A stretch of 64,000 nt of DNA from Scatosoma sp048465415 (GTDB lineage Bacteria > Bacillota > Clostridia > Christensenellales > Borkfalkiaceae), in NCBI GenBank assembly GCA_048465415.1, contig DBFWLO010000009.1, forward strand, positions 1-64,000, written 5' to 3'. Every line of letters begins with the position of its first letter. Positions within the stretch are counted from its first letter, which is position 1. Both the position numbers and the translations under genes were made by a program. The notes below the pieces were generated by a model. That model was not told the origin of the DNA, did not search any database, and worked only from the letters and a program-made list of their open reading frames with translations. Positions 34,834 to 42,272 of this stretch are shown here, piece by piece.

Positions 34834-36234
34834 TTACTCCGCTTTGACTTGCGGATTGCTTTCGTATCCGCTCTGAGAAATCGTGGCGCCGATATTGTCC
34901 TTCACTTCCTTGATCTTTTCCCGGAACATAGAATCGAACGTCCTGTTTTCTCCCGCGTGATTGAGCATGTATTCAAAGAGCTGTCCGAGCTGATTGGAGA
35001 TCGACCAGGCGCAGCGGGGCGCGGACTCGGCCTTTTGCGCTACGTCGTTGACCAGTTTCACCCATTCCGGTTTGACCTCTCCCGGATTGGTTTCCAGGTA
35101 AGTTTTGAGGCTCTTGGTCGTAGGCGCTTTGCTGTTATATGCCTCCTTAAAATAACGGGCGGCGTTTTCCGTATCGCAGAGCAGCCAACGGATAAACTCG
35201 GAAGCGAGTTTGTTTTTCTCGGTCCCCGATTTTCCGCTCAATACATACGTCCAGCCTCCGTTGGTGGAAGTGACGCCGCTTTGATCGCCGTCGTAGGTAG
35301 GCACCTCCGCGACGCCCATCTTATCGATCATCTCGGGATAGTAGTTATAAAATCTCGCAATCGTCCACGATCCGCCGAGGCACATAGCCAGCTTGCCTTC
35401 GCATAAAGCGTCGGATACGTCCGTATACCCGTTGGGAGTGAGATTCGCGATGGGGGAATATCCGTTCTTCGCCAACGTATACCAAAGCTCCGCGCATTTT
35501 TTGAAATCCTCTTCGTTCGTTTCGATGCGCGACTGCGTCCAGGTGTCGTCCACCGCGTACCCGCCCGTCGTATTCTTGACAATCCCGTACGTGGTCCAGG
35601 TGAGCTCGACGGCGTTGGTGGGGATTCCGAGCGGGAATTGATTGAGATTGGAGTCCATCACTTTCGTGAGTTTGGCGCAGGCGTCGTACAGTTCGGGCCA
35701 GCTCGTCGGGACCTTTTCCACGCCCGCCTGGCCGAGAAGGTCTTTGCGATAGAAAAACATCATCGCCGGCTCTTTCAGCCAAGGATACGCGAACATCTTT
35801 TCCTTTCCGTCGGCGGGATCGACATACGTCACGTCCTCGCGCACCGAGTCGAGGAAATCGTTCAGTTCCGCTTCCGTGAGGTAGTCGCTCATCGGCGCGA
35901 CGTACCCGGCTTTAAGATAGGTGTAAACCCTGTCGTACTGCGCCATAAAAATATCGGGCGCGTTTTCGTTTTCAAAGCCCGCAGCGATCGCGGTGTCGTA
36001 GGCGTTGTCGTCGCCGTAAAATTTGAGATCGATCTGAATCCCGTCGTCTAAGATCGAATTGAATTCGCGGACCTGTTTATCGAGCAGATTATCCGCCCAG
36101 TCCTCGAAACTCCGCACCCAAAGTTTGAGGACGGTCGCGCCCTCTTCCGTGGGATATTTTTCCTTCCCGCCGCAGCCCGCGAGCGCACCGACGCTCATCG
36201 CCCCGCACAGGAGCATGGCAATCCATTTCTTCAT
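34834..36234 (-). CDS. Extracellular sugar-binding lipoprotein (ABC importer)
   Basis: The protein has 466 residues. Signal MKKWIAMLLCGAMSVG with lipobox GALAGC. Family-1 solute-binding fold: VLKLWVRSFEDWADNLLDKQ, APDIFMAQYDRVYTYLKAGY, GKLAMCLGGSWTIARF. It differs strongly from the binding protein at 19332, so the two operons import different ligands. From its operon, an oligosaccharide containing D-arabinose (or a fucose-like sugar) is the likely ligand. Confidence 0.9.
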   Translation of the reverse strand: MKKWIAMLLCGAMSVGALAGCGGKEKYPTEEGATVLKLWVRSFEDWADNLLDKQVREFNSILDDGIQIDLKFYGDDNAYDTAIAAGFENENAPDIFMAQYDRVYTYLKAGYVAPMSDYLTEAELNDFLDSVREDVTYVDPADGKEKMFAYPWLKEPAMMFFYRKDLLGQAGVEKVPTSWPELYDACAKLTKVMDSNLNQFPLGIPTNAVELTWTTYGIVKNTTGGYAVDDTWTQSRIETNEEDFKKCAELWYTLAKNGYSPIANLTPNGYTDVSDALCEGKLAMCLGGSWTIARFYNYYPEMIDKMGVAEVPTYDGDQSGVTSTNGGWTYVLSGKSGTEKNKLASEFIRWLLCDTENAARYFKEAYNSKAPTTKSLKTYLETNPGEVKPEWVKLVNDVAQKAESAPRCAWSISNQLGQLFEYMLNHAGENRTFDSMFREKIKEVKDNIGATISQSGYESNPQVKAE

Positions 36235-36255
36235 TTTTTCCTCCTTTTCCCCTTG

Positions 36256-38517
36256 TTATCTGGTCTTTTTCCTAAACAGTACCAGCGCTGCCGCGGCCGT
36301 CGCCACGGAAGCGAGCGCGAATCCTGCCGAGAGACTGCTCTTGCAGCCTTTACAGCCCTTTCCGCCGCCCTCGGAACCCGAGTTTTCGCCGACGACCGTC
36401 ACCTCCACGCTGCCCGTCACTTCCTGTCCTTCCACGGTCACTTTCGCCGTCAGAGTCGCTTTGCCCGCCTTCTTCCCGGCGAGATAGTTGGTATTTCCCT
36501 TCTGGGCGATGATCGTGTCGTCGGACACGGAATAGACGACATTTGAAGAGATCGTTTCCGTACTGCCGTCGCTGTATTTCAAAGTCACCGTGATTTTCTG
36601 ATCCCGCCCTTCTTTGACGGTGTTGTCCGCGCCCACCTTGACTTCGAGCGATTCCGGCACGGGCAGTACGGTGAGGGTATACGTCTTATCGAGCGTCAAT
36701 CCCCCGTATGTACCGGTCGCGGTGATCTGCACCGTTCCCGCTTTCTTGGCGACAAGCTTGCCGTTTTCAACGGCGGCGATACCCGGATCGGCGCTTTGAT
36801 AAGCGGGCGTAAAGGCCGCGCCGAGATCTTTGCGGAAATCGTGCACATACACCTCATAGGCTTTTAAATCCACGCTTTTGCCGACACGGAGCGTCGCGGG
36901 CACGTTCGTATCCAGCCCTTGCGCCTGCGCTCCCTCCTTGACGTCGGCCACTTCGAGAAGCTCCCAGTTGTCGAACCACCAGCCCGCGCCGCCGTCGTGA
37001 CCGGCTTGGGCGCGGCCGTAGGCAAACAGCCGGATTTCGCTCAGCCCGCCCGTATAGAGATAGGCGGTCACGTGGGTGTAATTTTCCCAGGGATTGACCG
37101 AAACGCCTATATCGGGCGTCGCGATCGCAAATTCCTGCACGGGCGTCCAGATATCTTTCGCGTTCGGATCGCGATAACCGACGTACAAATCGTTTTGTCC
37201 GTTGGGTACGCCCGCCCAGTTAAAGACGATGAAAGATACCTGATAAACAGTGTTCGCTTTGACTTTTACGTCCTGATAGAAACCGGGAAAGTCGTCCTCC
37301 GTGAGTCCGCTCTGCCACCGCCACGTGATTTTTCCGCCCGTGGAGCCGTCCAATCCGGCTTTCTCTTCGGTATTCATCCAGGTGCCGATTATAGAGCGCC
37401 AGTTGTCCGCCTTTTGCGTGTGGTCGCTCGTCGAAGTGTCCATCGCCGCCGCCTCGAAATCGCCGTTGTAGAGCAGATTCTCACCCGTAGTCACAAAGGG
37501 CAGATCCTCTTCCTCCGCGTCGAGATAGACGTTCTCGTCGGTGGGGAAAATGCAGCGGATCTTCACGCTCGCCGTTCCCGTCACTTCCTGAGCGCCGATC
37601 GTAGCCTTTGCCGTCGCCGTCACGACGATCGGACCGAGTTCCGTGCCTGCCGTGACAAGCCCGGCCGCCGTGACCGTGCCCACGTCCGTATTCGCTTCGG
37701 AGGCGAATTCGATCGTCACGTCCTCTTCCGTCAGGCCGAGATCGGCGAGATTGGTCACCGTCGCGGTCACCTGCGTCGTATTGCCCTCGTCGCCTATGTA
37801 TACATAATTGTGCAGGCCTTCGGCTATGCCCGCTTCCAGATCGAGACTGAGCGCCGCCTCGCCCGTAATTTTTTTAAAGGATACGTCGTCGAGGAAAAAG
37901 CCGCCGAACTGATTGTCTGCGGGCGGCACCAGATACTGCGTTTCAAAACGCAGCCGCACCGTCTCGTAGTCGCCGGAGTTGAAGGCGACATAGTAATTCT
38001 GCGCTTCTCCGATCCCCGCGACTTCGCATTTTTGTCCCGCGAGATACGACGTCCAGTCGGTTTCCTCTCCGCCCTCGGCTTTCGCCGCCGGATCGGATAA
38101 ACCCACCGTCAGCGCCCGTCCCGCGTCGAGTTTTGACTGCGCGGCGTTGAACGTCAGATAATAGTCGGTGTTCTTTTCCACAGTCACGTCCTGATAGATA
38201 CCGATCGGCAGTCCGTCCACCATATCGTGCAGCCACGCATAGGTGATCTTGCCGCGTTCGTTGTCGAATCCGCCCCAGCCCTGATCTTTCCAGCCGCAAT
38301 TCTCGTCGGCGAAATTCTGAATCTTAAAATCGCCGTTGACGATCGTTTCCGGACTGTTTTCCGTGACATACATCGCCTTTTTCGTCACCGTCGCGGTGTT
38401 GACCGTCAAATCTTCCCCGCTCGCGCCGACGCTCCTCCCGCCTGCCAACAGACCGGACGCCGTCAACGCCGAACACAGCAGCACCGTCAGGCCCGCTCTT
38501 TTCAAAGTCTTGCTCAT
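36256..38517 (-). CDS. Surface glycan-binding protein with Big domains and C-terminal membrane anchor
   Basis: The protein has 753 residues. Signal MSKTLKRAGLTVLLCSALTA, then two CBM4/9-like jelly rolls (INGDFKIQNFADENCGWKDQ region and LYNGDFEAAAMD region), separated by an Ig/Big_2-like module (TVTNLADLGLTEEDVTIEF). Two further Big_2-like modules follow (GKLVAKKAGTVQITATGTYG and LAGKKAGKATLTAK). The end is a Gly-rich GGGKGCKGCKSS, a hydrophobic helix, then LFRKKTR. That is a sorting-like tail without LPxTG. No catalytic site is visible. It probably holds the substrate polymer outside the cell. Confidence 0.78.
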   Translation of the reverse strand: MSKTLKRAGLTVLLCSALTASGLLAGGRSVGASGEDLTVNTATVTKKAMYVTENSPETIVNGDFKIQNFADENCGWKDQGWGGFDNERGKITYAWLHDMVDGLPIGIYQDVTVEKNTDYYLTFNAAQSKLDAGRALTVGLSDPAAKAEGGEETDWTSYLAGQKCEVAGIGEAQNYYVAFNSGDYETVRLRFETQYLVPPADNQFGGFFLDDVSFKKITGEAALSLDLEAGIAEGLHNYVYIGDEGNTTQVTATVTNLADLGLTEEDVTIEFASEANTDVGTVTAAGLVTAGTELGPIVVTATAKATIGAQEVTGTASVKIRCIFPTDENVYLDAEEEDLPFVTTGENLLYNGDFEAAAMDTSTSDHTQKADNWRSIIGTWMNTEEKAGLDGSTGGKITWRWQSGLTEDDFPGFYQDVKVKANTVYQVSFIVFNWAGVPNGQNDLYVGYRDPNAKDIWTPVQEFAIATPDIGVSVNPWENYTHVTAYLYTGGLSEIRLFAYGRAQAGHDGGAGWWFDNWELLEVADVKEGAQAQGLDTNVPATLRVGKSVDLKAYEVYVHDFRKDLGAAFTPAYQSADPGIAAVENGKLVAKKAGTVQITATGTYGGLTLDKTYTLTVLPVPESLEVKVGADNTVKEGRDQKITVTLKYSDGSTETISSNVVYSVSDDTIIAQKGNTNYLAGKKAGKATLTAKVTVEGQEVTGSVEVTVVGENSGSEGGGKGCKGCKSSLSAGFALASVATAAAALVLFRKKTR

Positions 38518-38551
38518 AACTTCCCTCCCCGAATTTAATTTTTATCTGCCG

Positions 38552-38569
38552 CGAGGCTTTTACGCCTCG
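38552..38569. other. Hairpin between SGNH and surface-protein genes
   Basis: CGAGGC and GCCTCG with a 6-nt loop, with no T-tract on the minus strand. Likely a stabilising or processing element inside the operon. Confidence 0.5.
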
Positions 38570-38579
38570 TGAGTGCCGT

Positions 38580-39467
38580 TTATGCCGACGTCGTATAGAG
38601 CGACGGCGTAACCTCGTATGGCGTCTTTACGGCGTTCTTCGCCCCTTCCAAAGCCACTTTTTTTCTTTTTTCGTTCAATACCTCGAGGCAAAACACATCG
38701 TCGGTCAAATCGAGTCCCGTCAAGGCGTGTACCAGAGTGAGCCCCGCCACATATCGGCCCAAACTGTAATTGAGATGAAACCCGTCCCTCGTCAGCGTAT
38801 CCCCGACAAAGGAAGTCCTGACGTTCTGAATCGCCGTCCCCACGGGGATCACGGCCGAAAAAACGTCTTTGGAAAGGATCTCGCTTTTCACCGTTTCGAC
38901 GATCTTCCTATACATGGCCGTCTGATCTTTGTCGTAATTTTTGAATTCCGCGTGCGTGGAATCCCCCTGATACGCCCAGGTCATATTCCAGACCAGCTTG
39001 GTTTCCGCGCCGGCAAGCGATTTCACGTATGCCGCCAGCTCTTCGAGACGGGAATAGGACGCCGGAACCCCGCTGACGCCGCTCGATTGCTGCAAGGAAA
39101 CGAAGTCCCAGTCTTCGGAGACGATCGCGTCACCCATCGCCCAACCCTTCTCGTTTTTCCACTCGTCTTCGGCGTTGGTCCGGTATTCGTAGACGGGCCG
39201 GCCGCTCATCGCGTTTTCATAATGCGTATCCAGCGAACAACCGCCAATGAAAAGATTTCCGAGTTTTATATTTTCGACGCCTAAACTGCGTGCGATCTTC
39301 CACACGTATTCCATCGTATCGTCCGAAAAACTGTTTCCGATCGTCAGAATTTTCAGCACCTTATCTTTTGCCCAGACCGGTGTTTCCGGCTTCTCTTCGC
39401 CTTTGGAACAGCCCGCGGCGCCTCCGCACAACAACGCGCCCGCTAAAAATAACGCCAACTTTTTCAT
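38580..39467 (-). CDS. SGNH-hydrolase-like lipoprotein (DUF4886 type)
   Basis: The protein has 295 residues. Signal MKKLALFLAGALLCGG with lipobox GAAGC. Motifs: ILTIGNSFSDD (block I with nucleophile Ser), VSLQQSSGVSG (block III-like), and DGFHLN near the end (Asp-x-x-His catalytic pair). DUF4886 proteins have this layout. It may remove acetyl or other ester groups from the glycan before other enzymes act. First structural gene after the LacI gene, with an operator 20 nt upstream. Confidence 0.75.
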   Translation of the reverse strand: MKKLALFLAGALLCGGAAGCSKGEEKPETPVWAKDKVLKILTIGNSFSDDTMEYVWKIARSLGVENIKLGNLFIGGCSLDTHYENAMSGRPVYEYRTNAEDEWKNEKGWAMGDAIVSEDWDFVSLQQSSGVSGVPASYSRLEELAAYVKSLAGAETKLVWNMTWAYQGDSTHAEFKNYDKDQTAMYRKIVETVKSEILSKDVFSAVIPVGTAIQNVRTSFVGDTLTRDGFHLNYSLGRYVAGLTLVHALTGLDLTDDVFCLEVLNEKRKKVALEGAKNAVKTPYEVTPSLYTTSA

Positions 39468-39487
39468 AATTTTCCCCTCCGTCCATA

Positions 39488-39507
39488 AAAATGAAACGTT
39501 TCATTTT
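39488..39507. promoter_or_regulatory. LacI-type operator before the SGNH/FucI operon
   Basis: A perfect 20-bp palindrome, AAAATGAAAC joined to GTTTCATTTT, with central CG. The 18-bp core AAATGAAACGTTTCATTT recurs at 40616-40633. It sits 20 nt upstream of the SGNH start, between it and the LacI terminator. Confidence 0.85.
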
Positions 39508-39517
39508 ATTTCCAAAA

Positions 39518-39545
39518 AAAATCTACAAACGGAAATGTAGATTTT
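39518..39545 (-). terminator. Terminator of the second LacI gene
   Basis: AAAATCTACA and TGTAGATTTT form a 10-bp stem with an 8-nt loop. On the minus strand it runs into a T tract and lies 7 nt after the LacI stop codon. Read-through would enter the operon. Confidence 0.8.
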
Positions 39546-39552
39546 TGTGTGT

Positions 39553-40554
39553 TTACTTTCTGTAAGACGTGGAATCGTTGATGACGAAATTGCAAGCGAG
39601 TTCGTTCACGCGATACTCGAAAACACTCTGTTTTAAAAGCTGCATGATGCGGGTGACGGTAAGCTCCGCAATTTGCCCGATCGGTTGGTCTACGATGGTA
39701 AGTTTGGGGTGAAAGACGCGTGTAAACATCATATCGTCGAACCCGAGCAGGGACAATTCGTCGGGAATCGCCACGCGCAGTTCGTTGACCGCGAAGATCG
39801 CGCCGTAGGTATTGGGAAAATTGGACGCAAAGAGAGCGGTGCAGCGCTTTTCCTGCAAGATCTGTTTGATGACGCGGTAAGCGCTGTCCACATTTTCTTC
39901 CACCCGATAACAGAGGGACTCGTCGACGGCCAGTCCCCGCGCCCCGAACGCCTCCCGGTAGCCGCGCATGCGCTCGTCGGAGGTATATACCCCCTCGGGC
40001 GCGCCGACAATGGCGATTTTACGGTGTCCGCAGCCGAGCAGATACTCCACGGCTTTGCGGGAAACGGCCCGGTTATCGACAAGGACGAATTCACAGTTCA
40101 GCCCCGCCACGTAATGATCGAGAAAAACGACGGGAACGGCGATATCTTTCAGATATTCGTAATCTTCGGCTTTCTTTTGGCAGGGTACGACGACGATGGC
40201 GTCGATACGCCGCGCCACGAACCATAAAATGCCCTCCCGTTCTTTCTCGGCGTCGCGGCGGCTTTCCCGCACGGTCACCGCATAACCGCAACCGCTTAAA
40301 ACCGTTTCGATATCGGAGACGATCCGCGCGTAAAACATATTATCGAACTCGGGCAGCAGCACGCCGATCGTCTTGGTGCGATTGGTGATGAATCCCCGCG
40401 CATACTCGTCCACATGATATCCCAATTCACGCACGGCCCGATCGATTTTTTCCCGATTCGCCTCCCGCAGCGTCCCTCCGTTCAGATATTTGGATACGGT
40501 GCCCAGCGACAACCCCGTCGCTTCGCATACGTCTTTAATTGTCGCTTTCTTCAT
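39553..40554 (-). CDS. LacI-family transcriptional regulator of the SGNH/FucI operon
   Basis: The protein has 333 residues, taking the ATG at 40554 (a GTG just upstream would add one residue). Helix-turn-helix TIKDVCEATGLSLGTVSKYL, hinge VDEYARGFITNRT, core with IGVLLPEFDNMFYARIVSD and LLGFDDMMFTRVFHPKLTIV. Palindromic sites in its own promoter and before the next gene, and a terminator between, suggest it controls both transcripts separately. Inducer unknown. Confidence 0.92.
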   Translation of the reverse strand: MKKATIKDVCEATGLSLGTVSKYLNGGTLREANREKIDRAVRELGYHVDEYARGFITNRTKTIGVLLPEFDNMFYARIVSDIETVLSGCGYAVTVRESRRDAEKEREGILWFVARRIDAIVVVPCQKKAEDYEYLKDIAVPVVFLDHYVAGLNCEFVLVDNRAVSRKAVEYLLGCGHRKIAIVGAPEGVYTSDERMRGYREAFGARGLAVDESLCYRVEENVDSAYRVIKQILQEKRCTALFASNFPNTYGAIFAVNELRVAIPDELSLLGFDDMMFTRVFHPKLTIVDQPIGQIAELTVTRIMQLLKQSVFEYRVNELACNFVINDSTSYRK

Positions 40555-40615
40555 CACGCACCCTACCCTCGTCTCTTTTCGCCTCCGTCTCCTTCCATCT
40601 TCGCTTTTTAAGATA

Positions 40616-40633
40616 AAATGAAACGTTTCATTT
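40616..40633. promoter_or_regulatory. LacI-type operator in the LacI promoter region
   Basis: AAATGAAACGTTTCATTT, a perfect 18-bp palindrome identical to the core of 39488-39507. It lies just downstream of the expected transcription start, where binding would block elongation or initiation. Confidence 0.85.
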
Positions 40634-40647
40634 CTGTTTGTGCTTTG

Positions 40648-40676
40648 ATTATAGCACAGCTTTCTTTGTCTGTCAA
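40648..40676 (-). promoter_or_regulatory. Promoter of the second LacI gene
   Basis: Minus strand TTGACA (40676-40671) and TATAAT (40653-40648) with a 17-nt spacer, a consensus housekeeping promoter. The rest of 40677-40860 holds only the weak plus-strand promoter for the next gene. Confidence 0.88.
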
Positions 40677-40860
40677 GAGGTTTTTCAAAAATTTTTCACG
40701 TTTTTTTCGGCGGCAAGACGGGAGATAGAGAAACGAAGAAGGAGCGTAAACGCTTTTCTTTGGCGAAACTCCGACAAAAAAATCGTATATTTCCCTTTTT
40801 TTTCCACATGGACGGGCGTATGATAGAATATATGAAAATCATCATGTTCGGAGGCTACTC

Positions 40861-41439
40861 ATGTTACTCAGCGAAATCGTAGGCAAAAACGTCTATTCGG
40901 GAAAAGCGCTGCGGGGCGTTTGCCGCGGCGTGTGCCTTTCCTTAAAATCCCGCGCCGTCAAGTACTTGCTTTGCAGCAGCGGGCCCGTCCAGAACGATTA
41001 TACCGAATTTTCCGTCGGAATCGGTTGTATCGGCGAAGTGGAGGACGCGGTGATCCTCAAACGTCTGCGCACCGCTATTCCCCGCAACTGCGTGCGCTTT
41101 TTCACCGGCCGCCCCGTCTATTCGGAGGAGGGCGTTTATCTCGGGATCACCTCCGATCTGGTCATGGAAAATTTTACGGCGACCAAACTCGTGACGGACA
41201 CGGGCAAAACTTATTCCACCGCCGCCATCGCCGCGCTTGGAGACGCGGTCATACTGCGCAAAGAGCCCCTCTTTCCGCTCGGCGCGCGCGTAACCAAAGA
41301 CATTCCCGCGGAGCCCGTTCCCATTCGCGAAGGCACTTTGGTCAACCGAGGCACTTTGCGAGCCGCCATGGCTTCCGGCCGGCTGATCAGACTGACTTCT
41401 TCCCTCCTGCCCTTGGAGACCCCGGCAACCGCCGATTGA
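40861..41439 (+). CDS. Uncharacterised protein, PRC-barrel-like
   Basis: The protein has 192 residues, starting MLLSEIVGKNVYSGKALRG, with CGGAGG upstream. The first 30 residues (GKNVYSGKALRGVCRGVCLSL) resemble the start of a PRC-barrel beta domain, as in YlmC/YmxH-type proteins, and similar barrel-like strands recur near residues 88-100 (GRPVYSEEGVYLG). No signal or membrane segment. A weak promoter (TTTCCA, 17 nt, TAGAAT) lies about 30 nt upstream. It is convergent with the membrane-protein gene at 41508. Function not known; the fold assignment is tentative. Confidence 0.55.
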   Translation: MLLSEIVGKNVYSGKALRGVCRGVCLSLKSRAVKYLLCSSGPVQNDYTEFSVGIGCIGEVEDAVILKRLRTAIPRNCVRFFTGRPVYSEEGVYLGITSDLVMENFTATKLVTDTGKTYSTAAIAALGDAVILRKEPLFPLGARVTKDIPAEPVPIREGTLVNRGTLRAAMASGRLIRLTSSLLPLETPATAD

Positions 41440-41449
41440 ACGACTAAAA

Positions 41450-41473
41450 ACGCGCGCCTTATCGGGCGCGCGT
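41450..41473. terminator. Bidirectional terminator between convergent genes
   Basis: ACGCGCGCC and GGCGCGCGT form a 9-bp stem with T-rich sequence on both sides (AAAAA before it, AAATTTTTATT after it). It separates the genes ending at 41439 (+) and 41508 (-). Confidence 0.85.
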
Positions 41474-41507
41474 AAATTTTTATTCGTTCGTCTCTCTCCC
41501 GTTCCCT

Positions 41508-42158
41508 TCAAAGCGCGTATTTCGCGGTCATTTTGAGGATAGCGGACAGACAGTCGTTGAGATCCCGCACTTCTTTCGTCGTCAGTCTGTTTTTCGTCGC
41601 ATAGAGAGTAATGAGGCGGGAGATTCCTTCCGTTTCCAGCCGATCGGAGGGGGACAGAGGCGCCGCTTTAAGTTTTGCAAGCATTTCCCGTACGTGTTTC
41701 AAGCGGAGCTTGCTCTCTTCGAGATCGTACTCCCCTTCTTCCTCTTGCGGTTCCTCGTCCGCGCGCAAAGAAGTGTTCAGACGATCGCGCACGAACGTAT
41801 TCTCTTTGTCGGGCAGGGTGAACACCGCCCGCCGCCGTTCCTTCGCGCGTTCTTCGCGCCTTGCACGGCGGCGCTCCTTCGCGCGCAGCGCCGCGAACAA
41901 ACATACGTAACAGAGAGCGGCCGCGATGGCAAGCAGGAGCGCGTACACCGCGGCGTCCGTTTGCGAAAACCGCGCGGAGAGCAGCGCGGGCAGAAAACAC
42001 AGCCCGCCCGTCAGCAAAGCCAGGGCGGCAAAGACGTTTTCCCGCTCTGCACGGAGGGCGATCAGGAAATCGATCGCCAAAAGGGCAAGGCCGACAATGA
42101 CGATGATAGAAGGGTGGATTGCGTCGAACACACCGTCTAGAAACTGAAATACGCGCAT
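41508..42158 (-). CDS. Membrane protein with cytoplasmic charged domain
   Basis: The protein has 216 residues from the ATG at 42158, with GAGG 8 nt upstream. Three hydrophobic segments lie near residues 15-35, 43-62 and 69-92. A long Arg/Glu-rich region follows (AKERRRARREERAKERRR) and then a helical C-terminal domain (DRLETEGISRLITLYATKNRLT). No family recognised. It lies 114 nt after addA on the same strand, with a TATAAT-like -10 at 42193-42188, so it may have its own transcript. Confidence 0.65.
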   Translation of the reverse strand: MRVFQFLDGVFDAIHPSIIVIVGLALLAIDFLIALRAERENVFAALALLTGGLCFLPALLSARFSQTDAAVYALLLAIAAALCYVCLFAALRAKERRRARREERAKERRRAVFTLPDKENTFVRDRLNTSLRADEEPQEEEGEYDLEESKLRLKHVREMLAKLKAAPLSPSDRLETEGISRLITLYATKNRLTTKEVRDLNDCLSAILKMTAKYAL

Positions 42159-42272
42159 AAAAAACACCTCGAATCGTTGTGTTAGTAATTATACCCCGAT
42201 TCTCGGCGCCCTTTTTTCACGCTTTTGCGGATTTTCCGCCTTTTTTGTCGATTTTTACTTAAAACGGGCGCA

